Source of the DNA: CAZUQP01 sp964622455
GTDB taxonomy: Bacteria; Pseudomonadota; Gammaproteobacteria; DSM-16500
Reading direction: 5' to 3'
DNA: 36,280 nucleotides
Assembly (NCBI GenBank): GCA_964622455.1
Contig: CAZUQP010000004.1
Span: 1 to 36,280 of the forward strand
The stretch's first letter is position 1. Each line of letters starts with the position of its first letter. The notes below the pieces were generated by a model. It made no database searches and was not told the DNA's origin. It saw only the letters and a program-made list of their open reading frames with translations. Position numbers and translations under genes: made by a program. Of the stretch, positions 7,956-16,078 are shown in pieces.

Positions 7956-8188
7956 CCACACCCTATCACGTAAGAATTGCGCCCAAAGCGGTAAGACAAA
8001 TAAAAACCTTATCGCCAAAACAACGTAAACTTATTTTTAAGTTGGTTGAAGCACTCGCCATTAATCCTCGCCCGCCAGGCACTCAAAAAATCGAGGGGAT
8101 GACCGGTCTTTATAGCGAATCTCTCGATCAATTACGTTTAATTTATAAAATTGAAGAACAAGAATTGTTGTTACTCTTGGTAAAATAA
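7952..8188 (+). CDS. RelE/ParE-family toxin, C-terminally short and diverged
   Basis: The 78-residue protein, with a GTG start overlapping the antitoxin stop, aligns by eye with RelE/ParE toxins. It has basic N-terminal helices, NPRPPGTQKIEG, LY... and LRLIYKIEEQEL. Two features are unusual. The segment that normally reads RVRVGDYR is here SESLDQLR. The protein also stops at LLLLLVK, so it lacks the final GHRxxVY segment that contributes catalytic residues in RelE enzymes. The gene may encode a weakened or inactive toxin, or a variant with another activity. The intact antitoxin upstream supports a former or current toxin-antitoxin module. Confidence 0.75.
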   Translation: MTTPYHVRIAPKAVRQIKTLSPKQRKLIFKLVEALAINPRPPGTQKIEGMTGLYSESLDQLRLIYKIEEQELLLLLVK

Positions 8189-8243
8189 CACAATTTTTTC
8201 ATACTTCTCATCTGTTATAATAATACGATAGGGGAGATTTCCC

Positions 8244-9560
8244 ATGTCATCTGTCCGTGGAAAAAAAGATCTCATTCAACAAAGATTTGATGCAGCCCTT
8301 CAATCTCTTCATGAGGAAAAAGAACTCGCGCAATATGAAAAAAAATTAGATGAACTCCATCAAGAAGTAAAAGACAGTTATGAATTCATGCAAAAATTTC
8401 CTATCGAAGAACATTGGCGATTTTTTATTGATGGTGTCCTGCAAGAAGAAGACTTTGGATGGATCAAATTTGAAGAACGAGAGGCGGGTTATTTAGCCCC
8501 TCTTGTCAAGCAATTTCAGCGCCTATTAAAAGATAAAGAGTTTCAAACAGAGAAACTAACGCCTGGCTTTGTAAAGAAATTACATAAAAATGCAACGGAG
8601 GATGTAATAAATTTAATTTATGATCATCCTGCCGCCGTTCCAAGAATTCAGGGTGAATTTAGACAAGATCCACATGCAGGATTTGAAATGCATGTCGACA
8701 ATTCAAGCGCTCTTGGAATAGCAGAATTAACAAATACCATCAAAACACAAGACCCAGCGATAAGTCCTAATCGAATGGCTATATTAGGACAAATAAAATT
8801 TCCCGATCGTTTAATATCGCCCGGATTTACAAAAAAATTAGATACGTTTACTCAATATAAAAAAGACAAAAAAAACACTGTTTATTCTTACGAAAATGCA
8901 GAAAAAGATATTCCGGATTTTAAATTAGAGTCGATAGGGATTATTTGGATAAGCAACAAAAATAAAATAGAAAACGACACGGCCAGTAGTATTTTTAATT
9001 TGATTAAAAATAATTATTATAACAGACAAAATAAAGTATGGTTTTATAGTTTTAATCAATCAGACAAAGTTGCAGAATCCCTTGAAAAAGACACCGCTGA
9101 AATCATTGAAGTCTATGAAGAAATCATTTCAAAAGTCAAAACTCCGTTAAAAAAATTGATGTGTATTGTCACATTTATTCATTTATTAGAACAGCTACAT
9201 CCATTTATTGATGCTAACTGCAGAACATTTTGTATGTTGCTTTATTATCACCAGCTCATGCGGCATAATTTTTTGCCTCCTATACAAGAAGATCCTAATC
9301 GTTTTAATGGGCGTGCTCCAATAGAATTAATAAAGTTAACCATTAGGGAAATAGAATATACTCATCAAGTTATCCAAGGGAAAAAAGATGTGTATGGCAT
9401 TACAACAGAAAAAATAAATGCTGAAGAAAATAGGCTTGCTGAAGAGCAGAAAGAAAAAAACGTAAGCACACCATTTTTTTCTAAAACTCAAAAGGGCAAG
9501 ACGAGTGTTCCTGATGCTCCTGATGAAACACCCGCAAAGAAAAATATAAAAAACTCATGA
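8244..9560 (+). CDS. Fic-domain protein with altered active-site motif, candidate secreted effector
   Basis: The 438-residue protein has no signal peptide. A Fic core is visible at HPFIDANCR (319-327) followed by a hydrophobic helix and NFLPPI. The usual motif HPFxDGNGR is kept at H, P, F, D, N and R, but both glycines are replaced (A and C). Fic enzymes transfer AMP or other phosphate-linked groups to target proteins; the Legionella effector AnkX carries the related HPFxDANGR. Two related segments, LTPGFVKKL and ISPGFTKKL, occur in the N-terminal half, which also has a charged helical region (1-60). The C-terminal tail is Glu-rich, then hydrophilic and basic, as in many Dot/Icm substrates. 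AGGGGAG precedes the ATG by 7 nt and TATAAT lies at 8216-8221. Secretion is inference. Confidence 0.65.
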   Translation: MSSVRGKKDLIQQRFDAALQSLHEEKELAQYEKKLDELHQEVKDSYEFMQKFPIEEHWRFFIDGVLQEEDFGWIKFEEREAGYLAPLVKQFQRLLKDKEFQTEKLTPGFVKKLHKNATEDVINLIYDHPAAVPRIQGEFRQDPHAGFEMHVDNSSALGIAELTNTIKTQDPAISPNRMAILGQIKFPDRLISPGFTKKLDTFTQYKKDKKNTVYSYENAEKDIPDFKLESIGIIWISNKNKIENDTASSIFNLIKNNYYNRQNKVWFYSFNQSDKVAESLEKDTAEIIEVYEEIISKVKTPLKKLMCIVTFIHLLEQLHPFIDANCRTFCMLLYYHQLMRHNFLPPIQEDPNRFNGRAPIELIKLTIREIEYTHQVIQGKKDVYGITTEKINAEENRLAEEQKEKNVSTPFFSKTQKGKTSVPDAPDETPAKKNIKNS

Positions 9561-9630
9561 ACCGTAATAATTAACTCATGTTACACAGCCGCTAGCATTG
9601 CAGTCATTGCTGTAAAGGTTACATGATTCA

Positions 9631-9888
9631 TTGATGAGAAAAAGCTGTCATTGCGAGCGAAGCGAAGCAACCCAGTCTTTATTGCCCCTTTTTAAGAAAT
9701 ACAATGACAAAAATAGTTCGCACAAATATAAATTATTTTGAATTAATACTTTCAATAAGTGCTAATTTCTTTTTTATAGATATCGCATTGAATAGTTCAA
9801 TATATACTTTGTCATTTTTCTTCTTATATAGGGGCAATAAAGACTGGGTTGCTTCGCTTCGCTCGCAATGACGGCTTTTTTTCATCAA
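9631..9888. mobile_element. MITE-like element with long terminal inverted repeats
   Basis: The ends (9631-9711 and 9808-9888) are inverted copies of about 80 bp. They include a 42-bp perfect match (9648-9689 with 9830-9871) that contains ATTGCGAGCGAAGCGAAGCA. The roughly 96-bp centre is AT-rich and has no convincing reading frame. The element fills most of the 343-bp gap between the convergent Fic and VIT genes. It could fold into a very long hairpin and act as a bidirectional terminator. No transposase is present, so any movement would need one in trans. Near-identical GCGAGCGAAGCGAAGCA strings are, from memory, frequent dispersed repeats in bacterial genomes. Confidence 0.75.
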
Positions 9889-9903
9889 CAAATTATCTAA
9901 CCC

Positions 9904-10917
9904 TTAACCCAAACTCACCCCAATCCATTTTCCAATTAGAAAAGTAACAACCCCTGCAATCGTACCAATCATCAACATACGCAAGCCACCCAAAAAAGCG
10001 CTTCGATTGGTAAAAAGACTTAAAATTCCACCGATCAGAAATAAAGAGACTGCTGTTAATCCGATCGATCCGTAAATAATGGTATTATTTTGTGAGCCGC
10101 ATAAAAAAGGTAAGAGTGGAATCAAAGCGCCTAACGTAAATGATAAAAAAGATGCGGCGGCCGCGCCTATTGGTGAACCCAGTTCATCAGGATTTAAACC
10201 GAGTTCTTCTCTTGCTAACGTACTTAATGCTTTATCAGGATCGCTGATAATCAATTCCGCCATTTTTTTTGCTTCATCAAAAGGCACACCGCGTGCGCGG
10301 TAGATACAAGCCAACTCATACGCTTCTTCGCTTGGATAAAGTTCAAGTTCTTCTTTTTCTAATTCAATTTGATATTCAAAAAATTCACGCTGCGAACGCA
10401 TCGAAATATATTCGCCCGCTCCCATCGAAAAAGCACCTGCCAATAAACCTGCAATTCCTGAAAGCAAAACCATATGCAAGTTAGCATTTGCCCCAAAAAC
10501 ACCTAGCACTAAACTCATGTTAGAGACTAATCCATCATTCACACCAAAAACCGCTGCGCGTAAATTTCCTGCAGTATTTAATCCTTGATGACGCCGCTCG
10601 CCATGTGCTGAATGGCTGGTGATGCTACCTGAATAAATAGACATGCCGCGTACTTTCATCGCAGATAAAATAAAACGAACTTGATGCGCACCAAAAGCGA
10701 TCACTAATAAACCCACTAAACGCGTGCGTATATCAGGTTTATAAATAAGCGAAACTTTTTTATCGATTTGTTCCGCCCAAATACTCGCTTGTTTTTCTGC
10801 GGCACTTTTCAATTCAAGAAATAATTTTTTATGAATAGCATCTGATTCATGATCAGCAATCAATTGATATAAATAAGCCGCCTGTCTTTCTTCCTGCCAA
10901 TTTTTGATAGCTGACAT
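9904..10917 (-). CDS. VIT1/CCC1-family iron/manganese transporter with N-terminal ferritin-like domain
   Basis: The 337-residue protein has an N-terminal helical part (about 5-55, rich in Glu and His) resembling the rubrerythrin-like domain fused to VIT proteins. The membrane part follows, with FGVNDGLVSN (124-133) and GAGEYISMRSQ (166-176), both hallmarks of the family, and C-terminal transmembrane helices. Relatives with this fusion (MbfA type) export iron from the cytoplasm; here iron or manganese efflux is inferred. The ATG at 10917 is chosen because GAGG lies 5 nt upstream; a GTG at 10923 is in frame. It starts 7 bp after the nrdJ stop and is likely cotranscribed with it. Confidence 0.88.
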   Translation of the reverse strand: MSAIKNWQEERQAAYLYQLIADHESDAIHKKLFLELKSAAEKQASIWAEQIDKKVSLIYKPDIRTRLVGLLVIAFGAHQVRFILSAMKVRGMSIYSGSITSHSAHGERRHQGLNTAGNLRAAVFGVNDGLVSNMSLVLGVFGANANLHMVLLSGIAGLLAGAFSMGAGEYISMRSQREFFEYQIELEKEELELYPSEEAYELACIYRARGVPFDEAKKMAELIISDPDKALSTLAREELGLNPDELGSPIGAAAASFLSFTLGALIPLLPFLCGSQNNTIIYGSIGLTAVSLFLIGGILSLFTNRSAFLGGLRMLMIGTIAGVVTFLIGKWIGVSLG

Positions 10918-10924
10918 GAACACC

Positions 10925-12718
10925 TCAACAACAATGATTGGTTAATTCATCCGGATTATTCACTGTTAACACGCTGCCTGTGACCGGATTTGGTCGAAAA
11001 ATCGTGCACCCTTTAAGGCCTGCTTCGTAAGCTTGACTGTAAACATCACTTAATTCTTTAAAGGGAAAATCTTTCGGTAAATTAATTGTTTTAGAAATCG
11101 CTTGGTCCACATAACCTTGGATAGTGGCTTGCATGCGTAGATGCTGTTTTGGCGTTAAATCTTTGGTATCTACCCAAGCAGGCGGCAACGGTTCTTTATT
11201 TCCTGTCTTTTGCCATTCACGTAACGCATAATCTAAAACGGAAAATGTATGAGAAACTCCCTTAAAACCACGCACAGTACGCTCATAATTCACACTAAAA
11301 ATGGGTTCAATCCCATGAGAAATATTATTCGCTAATAAACTAATCGTGCCCGTCGGTGCAATGGCATTATGATGACTATTGCGGATCCCATATTTTTCGA
11401 TGTCTTGACAAAGGTCTGAAGATAATTGCTGCACAAAATTTCCTTGCGCATATTTTTGCGCATGAAAACCTCCAAATACACCCCGCTCTTTTGCTAATTC
11501 AACCGATGCTTGCCAGGTTTTTTCCATTAAAAATTTCATCAAACGATTCACTATCTTCAATGAAGCATCGCTTCCATAAGAAATACCTAACATCACTAAC
11601 ATGTCTGCAAGGCCTGTGACACCCAAACCGATACGCCGTGTAGCATACACTTCTTGTTTTTGCATTTTAAGCGGATAACGAGAAATATCAATGACGTTAT
11701 CTAAAAAACGTGTTGCGGTAATAATTGTTTTTTCTAATTTTTTCCAATCAAGATCTGCATTCGATTGATAAGGTTTTATAACAAATTGTGTTAAATTAAT
11801 TGAACCTAAATTACAAGCACCATAAATCGGCAAAGGAATTTCACCGCACGGATTGGTCGTGCTAATCCATTCTCGATACCACAAATTATTTTGCCGATTA
11901 ATCGTATCTTCAAATAAAACACCGGGCTCTGCATATTCATAAGCAGAAGTCATTATTTTTTGCCACAATTCACGCGCTTTTACCCGCTTTAAAATTCGGC
12001 AAGGAACAGGTTCTGCACTATTACTCCAATGGCGCAGCACAGTATCGGTAAGATTTTCTTCAGATGCCGGGAAAATGAGTTCCCACTCGCGATTTTCTTT
12101 CACTGCCTGCATAAATGCATCAGATACGAGCACTGATACATTAAAATGGCGCAATTCTTTAGGATCTGCTTTTGCCGTCACAAATTCTTCAATGTCAGGA
12201 TGGTCACAACGCAAGATGCCCATCATGGCGCCGCGCCTTGCGCCTGTTGATTCGAGTGTCGCACACATCGCATTCCAAATACGCATGAATGACACAGGGC
12301 CCGATGCTAATGTTCCTGCGTGCGCTGCCAGATAACCATTAGGTCTTAAAGTTGAAAAATCGTAACCGACTCCACCGCCTTGTTGCAGCGTTAATGCCGC
12401 CTCTTTTAAAGAATCAAAAATGCCTGTCAAAGAATCTTCTAAAATCGGCATCACAAAACAATTAAATAAAGTGACTGAATTTTTAGTACCGGCACCTGCA
12501 AGAATCCGCCCGCCTGGCAAAAAATGAAATCCTGCCAATACATCGTAAAATTCTTGCTGAAAGCGTGCCGCATTTTGAGTTTGCTCTGCTTTTGCAACTG
12601 CTTTTGCAACGCGAAGCCAAGTGTCTTCTATGGTGTGGTCCATGATTTTTTCTTGGAAACGATAACGATATTTATTGTCCCACACTTCTTCAGAGATCGT
12701 TTCTTGAAAAATATTCAC
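10925..12718 (-). CDS. nrdJ: Class II (adenosylcobalamin-dependent) ribonucleoside-diphosphate reductase
   Basis: The enzyme makes deoxyribonucleotides using a radical generated from coenzyme B12, with no need for oxygen. The 597-residue protein shows GGGVGYDFS (114-122), the redox cysteines in NCF (C87) and ACNLG (C302), and the radical-bearing cysteine in NPCGEIPLP (C291). It ends with two adjacent cysteines (C596, C597) that could shuttle reducing equivalents. The start is GTG at 12718, six bases after AGGAG. The nearby ATG at 12720 is out of frame and followed at once by TGA. No B12 synthesis genes are in view, so cobalamin must be imported or made elsewhere. Confidence 0.93.
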   Translation of the reverse strand: MNIFQETISEEVWDNKYRYRFQEKIMDHTIEDTWLRVAKAVAKAEQTQNAARFQQEFYDVLAGFHFLPGGRILAGAGTKNSVTLFNCFVMPILEDSLTGIFDSLKEAALTLQQGGGVGYDFSTLRPNGYLAAHAGTLASGPVSFMRIWNAMCATLESTGARRGAMMGILRCDHPDIEEFVTAKADPKELRHFNVSVLVSDAFMQAVKENREWELIFPASEENLTDTVLRHWSNSAEPVPCRILKRVKARELWQKIMTSAYEYAEPGVLFEDTINRQNNLWYREWISTTNPCGEIPLPIYGACNLGSINLTQFVIKPYQSNADLDWKKLEKTIITATRFLDNVIDISRYPLKMQKQEVYATRRIGLGVTGLADMLVMLGISYGSDASLKIVNRLMKFLMEKTWQASVELAKERGVFGGFHAQKYAQGNFVQQLSSDLCQDIEKYGIRNSHHNAIAPTGTISLLANNISHGIEPIFSVNYERTVRGFKGVSHTFSVLDYALREWQKTGNKEPLPPAWVDTKDLTPKQHLRMQATIQGYVDQAISKTINLPKDFPFKELSDVYSQAYEAGLKGCTIFRPNPVTGSVLTVNNPDELTNHCC

Positions 12719-12737
12719 ATGACGCTCCTAAAAAACT

Positions 12738-13784
12738 TTAGCGGACCCAATGTCTTAGATGTTGCAGAAAAAATTCAGGAACGCGCCGCTCTAACCAATA
12801 TTCGGCACGCCAGGGGAGAGATCCACTGACAAAACCAACATGTCCGCCCTTTTCCGTTAACTCAAGCGTGACATCTGGCGCAAGTTCTTGGTGATTCGGT
12901 AATAAATCTTCTGTCATAAAAGGATCATCTTTAGCTTGCACAAGTAATGTCGGAATCTTGATTTTATTTAAAAATTGCCGGCAGCTTGCTTTCGTATAAT
13001 ATTCATCAACATTCGCAAAACCATGCAAAGGTGCTGTGACTTTATCATCAAATTCACGAATCGTTTTAAGTTCTCCCAAAGATTCCAGCTTAAAGGGCGC
13101 GGGCTTGCTTGCAAATTTTTTACGGGTTTTTTGGCACAATTCTTTTAAAAAATAATGTTGATAAAGACGCGAAAATCCTTGCTGAATACGTTTTGATGAC
13201 TTGTGTAATTCAAAAGGAACAGAAATACCAATGGCCGCTTTCAGCGGATTTTTATGGCCGGATTCTCCCAACCATTTTAACAAAACATTACCGCCCAAAG
13301 AAAATCCGATTGCTGCAATTTCAGTGCTTGGCTCTCGTATTTGAAATCCTGCAACGACTGACGCTACATCATCTGTTTCGCCCGAATGATAACTGCGCAA
13401 ACTTCGATTAACCTCTCCGCTGCAGCCGCGAAAATGCATGAGCACACCGCGCCAACCATGTTCATGGATCACGCGTAACATGCCTTTTGCATAGGGTGAA
13501 TTAATCGACCCTTCTAATCCATGCAATATTAAAATAATAGGACCGTGGCCCTGACCTATCCAATCTAAATCAACAAAATCACCATCCGGCAATTCAAAAC
13601 GCTCTCGTCTTAATGAAATATTTTTAACAGGGCGCCTGCAAAGTGTCGGCCATAATGTTTGCAGATGAGGCCCCGGCAACCACCAAGCGGGTTTAAACGG
13701 AGATGAGGACGCTTTATTTATTTTTTCTAAACGCGGCTCTCTTGGTGGCATTTCAGATAAAGTATTTCGCTCTTTTATTTCCAT
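12738..13784 (-). CDS. yheT: Alpha/beta hydrolase, YheT family
   Basis: The 348-residue protein has the family N-terminus (PAWWLPGPHLQTLWPTL, 32-48) and the oxyanion-strand motif LHGLEGS (87-93). The nucleophile elbow is GFSLGG with S162. A late aspartate (DDPF, 286-289) and histidine (GGHVGF, H315) complete a catalytic triad. YheT proteins are predicted cytoplasmic esterases or hydrolases of unknown physiological substrate. A good ribosome-binding site (GAGGA) precedes the ATG. The gene follows hemE by 23 bp and precedes nrdJ by 19 bp, which suggests one transcription unit, although no functional link is obvious. Confidence 0.9.
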   Translation of the reverse strand: MEIKERNTLSEMPPREPRLEKINKASSSPFKPAWWLPGPHLQTLWPTLCRRPVKNISLRRERFELPDGDFVDLDWIGQGHGPIILILHGLEGSINSPYAKGMLRVIHEHGWRGVLMHFRGCSGEVNRSLRSYHSGETDDVASVVAGFQIREPSTEIAAIGFSLGGNVLLKWLGESGHKNPLKAAIGISVPFELHKSSKRIQQGFSRLYQHYFLKELCQKTRKKFASKPAPFKLESLGELKTIREFDDKVTAPLHGFANVDEYYTKASCRQFLNKIKIPTLLVQAKDDPFMTEDLLPNHQELAPDVTLELTEKGGHVGFVSGSLPWRAEYWLERRVPEFFLQHLRHWVR

Positions 13785-13807
13785 ATCAATTCCTCTATCC
13801 CTCTCAT

Positions 13808-14872
13808 CTATTCATGATACTTGCGGCTAAGCCGATGCACCGCATCTACAAGGATTGCAACATTTTCCACCGGTACATCCGGCGTAATTCCATGTCCTAA
13901 ATTAAAAATATGTCCCGAGCCCTGTCCATACTCACTTAAAATGCGCTCTACCCTCATTTGAATTTCAACGGGTGATTGCTGCAACACTTTAGGATCCATA
14001 TTACCTTGTAACGCAACTTTATCTCCCACTTGTTTGCGCGCTTTGCCTAAATCGATTAGCCAATCAATACCAATCACATCACACTCTGACCTAATCATCA
14101 ACTCTAACCATTGTCCGCCATTTTTAGTAAAAAGAATGCGGGGGATTTTTTGTCCTGCATATTCTTGCAAAAGCTTCTGCATGATTTTTTTAATGTAAAA
14201 TAATGAATAATCCTCATACCGAGAGGTATCAAGCATTCCACCCCAGGTATCAAAGAGCATCACCACTTGAACGCCTGCTTTAATTTGGGCATTCAAATGC
14301 TCGGCAACAGCATCCGCCAAAAGATTTAATAATGAATGAAGTAATGCGGGTTCTTCTGCCAATAATCTTTGAATAGCGGGAAAATTTTTATTCGCACGTC
14401 CTTCGACCATGTAAGTTGCGAGCGTCCAGGGGCTCCCGCAAAAACCAATCAGAGGTACTTTGCCCGCCAAATCTTGTTGCACCATGCGCACTGTATCCAA
14501 CACATATCGCAATTGGCTTTCAGGATCAGGAATACCTAAAGAAGCGACATCTCGTTTTGTTCGCACGGGACGCTCGAAAATGGGGCCTTCCCCTTCAATA
14601 AATTGCAATCCTAAGCCCATGGCATCTGGGATCGTTAAAATGTCAGAAAATAAAATAGCGGCATCAAGGGGAAAACGTTCTAAGGGTTGTAAAGTCACTT
14701 CACAAGCAAGCTCAGGTGTCTTACATAGCGTCAGAAAACTGCCCGCCTTTTCTCGAACTTTGCGATATTCCGGTAGATATCGTCCTGCCTGTCGCATAAT
14801 CCAGATAGGCGTCCTATCCAGAGGTTCCCGCCAAATCGCGCGCAATAAACGATCATTTTTTAACTGTAGCAT
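13808..14872 (-). CDS. hemE: Uroporphyrinogen decarboxylase
   Basis: HemE removes four carboxyl groups from uroporphyrinogen III to give coproporphyrinogen III in haem synthesis. The protein carries the diagnostic MRQAGRY motif (26-32) and the conserved GFCGSPWTLATYMVEG segment. At 354 residues it equals the E. coli length when started at ATG 14872, which has AGGG seven bases upstream. A longer in-frame reading from 14935 adds 21 residues with no family resemblance. It is the first gene of the minus-strand run hemE-yheT-nrdJ-VIT. Its divergent neighbour is the Thr-rich lipoprotein. Confidence 0.95.
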   Translation of the reverse strand: MLQLKNDRLLRAIWREPLDRTPIWIMRQAGRYLPEYRKVREKAGSFLTLCKTPELACEVTLQPLERFPLDAAILFSDILTIPDAMGLGLQFIEGEGPIFERPVRTKRDVASLGIPDPESQLRYVLDTVRMVQQDLAGKVPLIGFCGSPWTLATYMVEGRANKNFPAIQRLLAEEPALLHSLLNLLADAVAEHLNAQIKAGVQVVMLFDTWGGMLDTSRYEDYSLFYIKKIMQKLLQEYAGQKIPRILFTKNGGQWLELMIRSECDVIGIDWLIDLGKARKQVGDKVALQGNMDPKVLQQSPVEIQMRVERILSEYGQGSGHIFNLGHGITPDVPVENVAILVDAVHRLSRKYHE

Positions 14873-14916
14873 ATAATACCCTAAGTATTCTGCTATTGTC
14901 CTGCGAATACGAATAC

Positions 14917-14936
14917 CGTGCAACAAGCTTTGCACG
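14917..14936. promoter_or_regulatory. Inverted repeat in the hemE/lipoprotein divergent intergenic region
   Basis: CGTGCAA (14917-14923) and TTGCACG (14930-14936) form a perfect 7-bp inverted repeat with a 6-bp spacer between two divergent genes. It could be an operator for a dimeric regulator or a leader hairpin. No known regulator site is recognised. Confidence 0.25.
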
Positions 14937-15006
14937 TGCGTTTATTATAGGATACGATACTAAGTTCAAATTTTTTATTAACTTTCAAGTAAAAGGGAAA
15001 TAACCT

Positions 15007-15471
15007 ATGCGCAAACAGTTTATTATTGCCGCTTTAGCTGGGCTTTGTCTTGCAGTGACCGCTTGTGAACAAAAACCGAGTGATAACAATGCAACCACTC
15101 CTCCCGCAGATACCTCAGCAACAGCTACTCAAACAGCACAACCGCCCGTGACAGCAGATACCAGTACGCAGCCAACAACCGCAATACCGACACCTGCTGA
15201 TGCTTCTACAACAGCGGCTGTTGCACCTCAATCACCGCCGACCGCAACTGACGGAACCAATGCTACAACAGCGACAGCCCCCGCCCCCCTCGCTGCTAAT
15301 AATAATTCCACGACAACAACTCCGGATGCTACAACAGGCACAAGCGCGACACCTACCCCTGTGATTCCAAGCACGCCAACAGATAGCACAACCCCTACAA
15401 CCACTCCGCCAACCACCGTCAGCGGTCCTAGCACAGTGTCCCCAGGACAATCAAACACATCAACACAATAA
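15007..15471 (+). CDS. Thr/Pro/Ala-rich low-complexity lipoprotein
   Basis: The 154-residue protein has a clear lipoprotein signal peptide with lipobox VTAC (17-20). The rest, from about residue 30, is almost entirely Thr, Pro, Ala, Ser and Asn with few charged residues and no predicted fold. Such sequences form extended linkers or tethers in the periplasm or on the surface, and can be substrates for O-glycosylation. No family is recognised. AAGGGA precedes the ATG, and a strong intrinsic terminator follows the stop, so it is a single-gene unit. The repetitive composition makes length variation between strains likely. Confidence 0.7.
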   Translation: MRKQFIIAALAGLCLAVTACEQKPSDNNATTPPADTSATATQTAQPPVTADTSTQPTTAIPTPADASTTAAVAPQSPPTATDGTNATTATAPAPLAANNNSTTTTPDATTGTSATPTPVIPSTPTDSTTPTTTPPTTVSGPSTVSPGQSNTSTQ

Positions 15472-15488
15472 AGTTTTTGTTGTGTGAG

Positions 15489-15516
15489 AAGAAGCGTTGC
15501 AAAACAACGCTTCTTT
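15489..15516 (+). terminator. Rho-independent terminator of the Thr-rich lipoprotein gene
   Basis: AAGAAGCGTTG (15489-15499) and CAACGCTTCTT (15505-15515) form an 11-bp perfect stem around the loop CAAAA. The 3' arm ends in a short T-run, TTT. It lies 17 bp after the lipoprotein stop codon. Confidence 0.8.
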
Positions 15517-15600
15517 CATATTTCGTCGCACCATGAAACATCATAATTCCCCATAGGCTATCATTAATTAAGATATGAAAATTAATTGTGATATAAATCA

Positions 15601-16059
15601 ATGGGGCAACTTAATATGCATCATGACCACAACCCAATGAATGATCAAGAAAAGCTAAAATCTGTCGCAGAGAAGATATATCATCTATGGGATAAAGCAC
15701 TCTCAAATAATGATGTCGAGGGTCTTTTAAGCCTCTATGCGGTTGACGCCACTATTGAAAGCCCTTTAATACCTCACCTATTAAAAATTGATAGTGGTAT
15801 TTGTAAGGGTCGAGATGAGCTACATTTATTTATAGGGAAAGTTGCTCAGCGTAAGCCGCTTATACGTAAATATTTTAAAAAAAATTTCTTTACCGATGGA
15901 AAGACACTTATGTTTGAATATCCAAGACAAACGCCAGACGGCGAACAAATGGATTTTGTAGAGGTAATGGAAATAAAAGATGGACTAATCCAATATCATA
16001 GAGTCTACTGGGGATGGCGTGGTTTAAAAGTGATTCAAGAAGATTTGTACCATCGCTAG
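15601..16059 (+). CDS. NTF2-like (SnoaL/nuclear transport factor 2 family) protein
   Basis: The 152-residue protein has the alpha-plus-beta pattern of the NTF2-like superfamily. An N-terminal helix (KIYHLWDKALSNNDVEGLLSL) runs into YAVDATIESPLI, GICKGRDELHLF, then a series of strands ending VEVMEIKDGLIQYHRVYWGWRG. Such small domains are often enzymes or ligand-binding pockets, and the substrate cannot be inferred. The start is uncertain between ATG 15601 and ATG 15616, since neither has a strong ribosome-binding site. It lies 19 bp upstream of an ArsR-type regulator, suggesting a regulated two-gene unit. Confidence 0.7.
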   Translation: MGQLNMHHDHNPMNDQEKLKSVAEKIYHLWDKALSNNDVEGLLSLYAVDATIESPLIPHLLKIDSGICKGRDELHLFIGKVAQRKPLIRKYFKKNFFTDGKTLMFEYPRQTPDGEQMDFVEVMEIKDGLIQYHRVYWGWRGLKVIQEDLYHR

Positions 16060-16078
16060 TTAATATTGGTATAAGACA

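Noticed and set aside
9578..9627. Imperfect inverted repeat around CATGTTACACAGC...GCTGTAAAGGTTACATG after the Fic gene
   Set aside because: Pairing needs several mismatches and bulges and there is no T-run; the adjacent MITE offers a much stronger structure.
10079..10484. Plus-strand frames inside the VIT transporter gene
   Set aside because: They are antisense to a well-supported gene and encode no recognisable domain.
14460..14876. 138-residue plus-strand frame opposite hemE
   Set aside because: It is antisense to a highly conserved enzyme. Its translation looks like a shadow, and no promoter or ribosome-binding site is visible.
15228..15458. Open frames on the minus strand across the Thr-rich lipoprotein gene
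   Set aside because: They mirror the repetitive ACA/ACC/CCG codons of the lipoprotein and have no ribosome-binding site or family resemblance.
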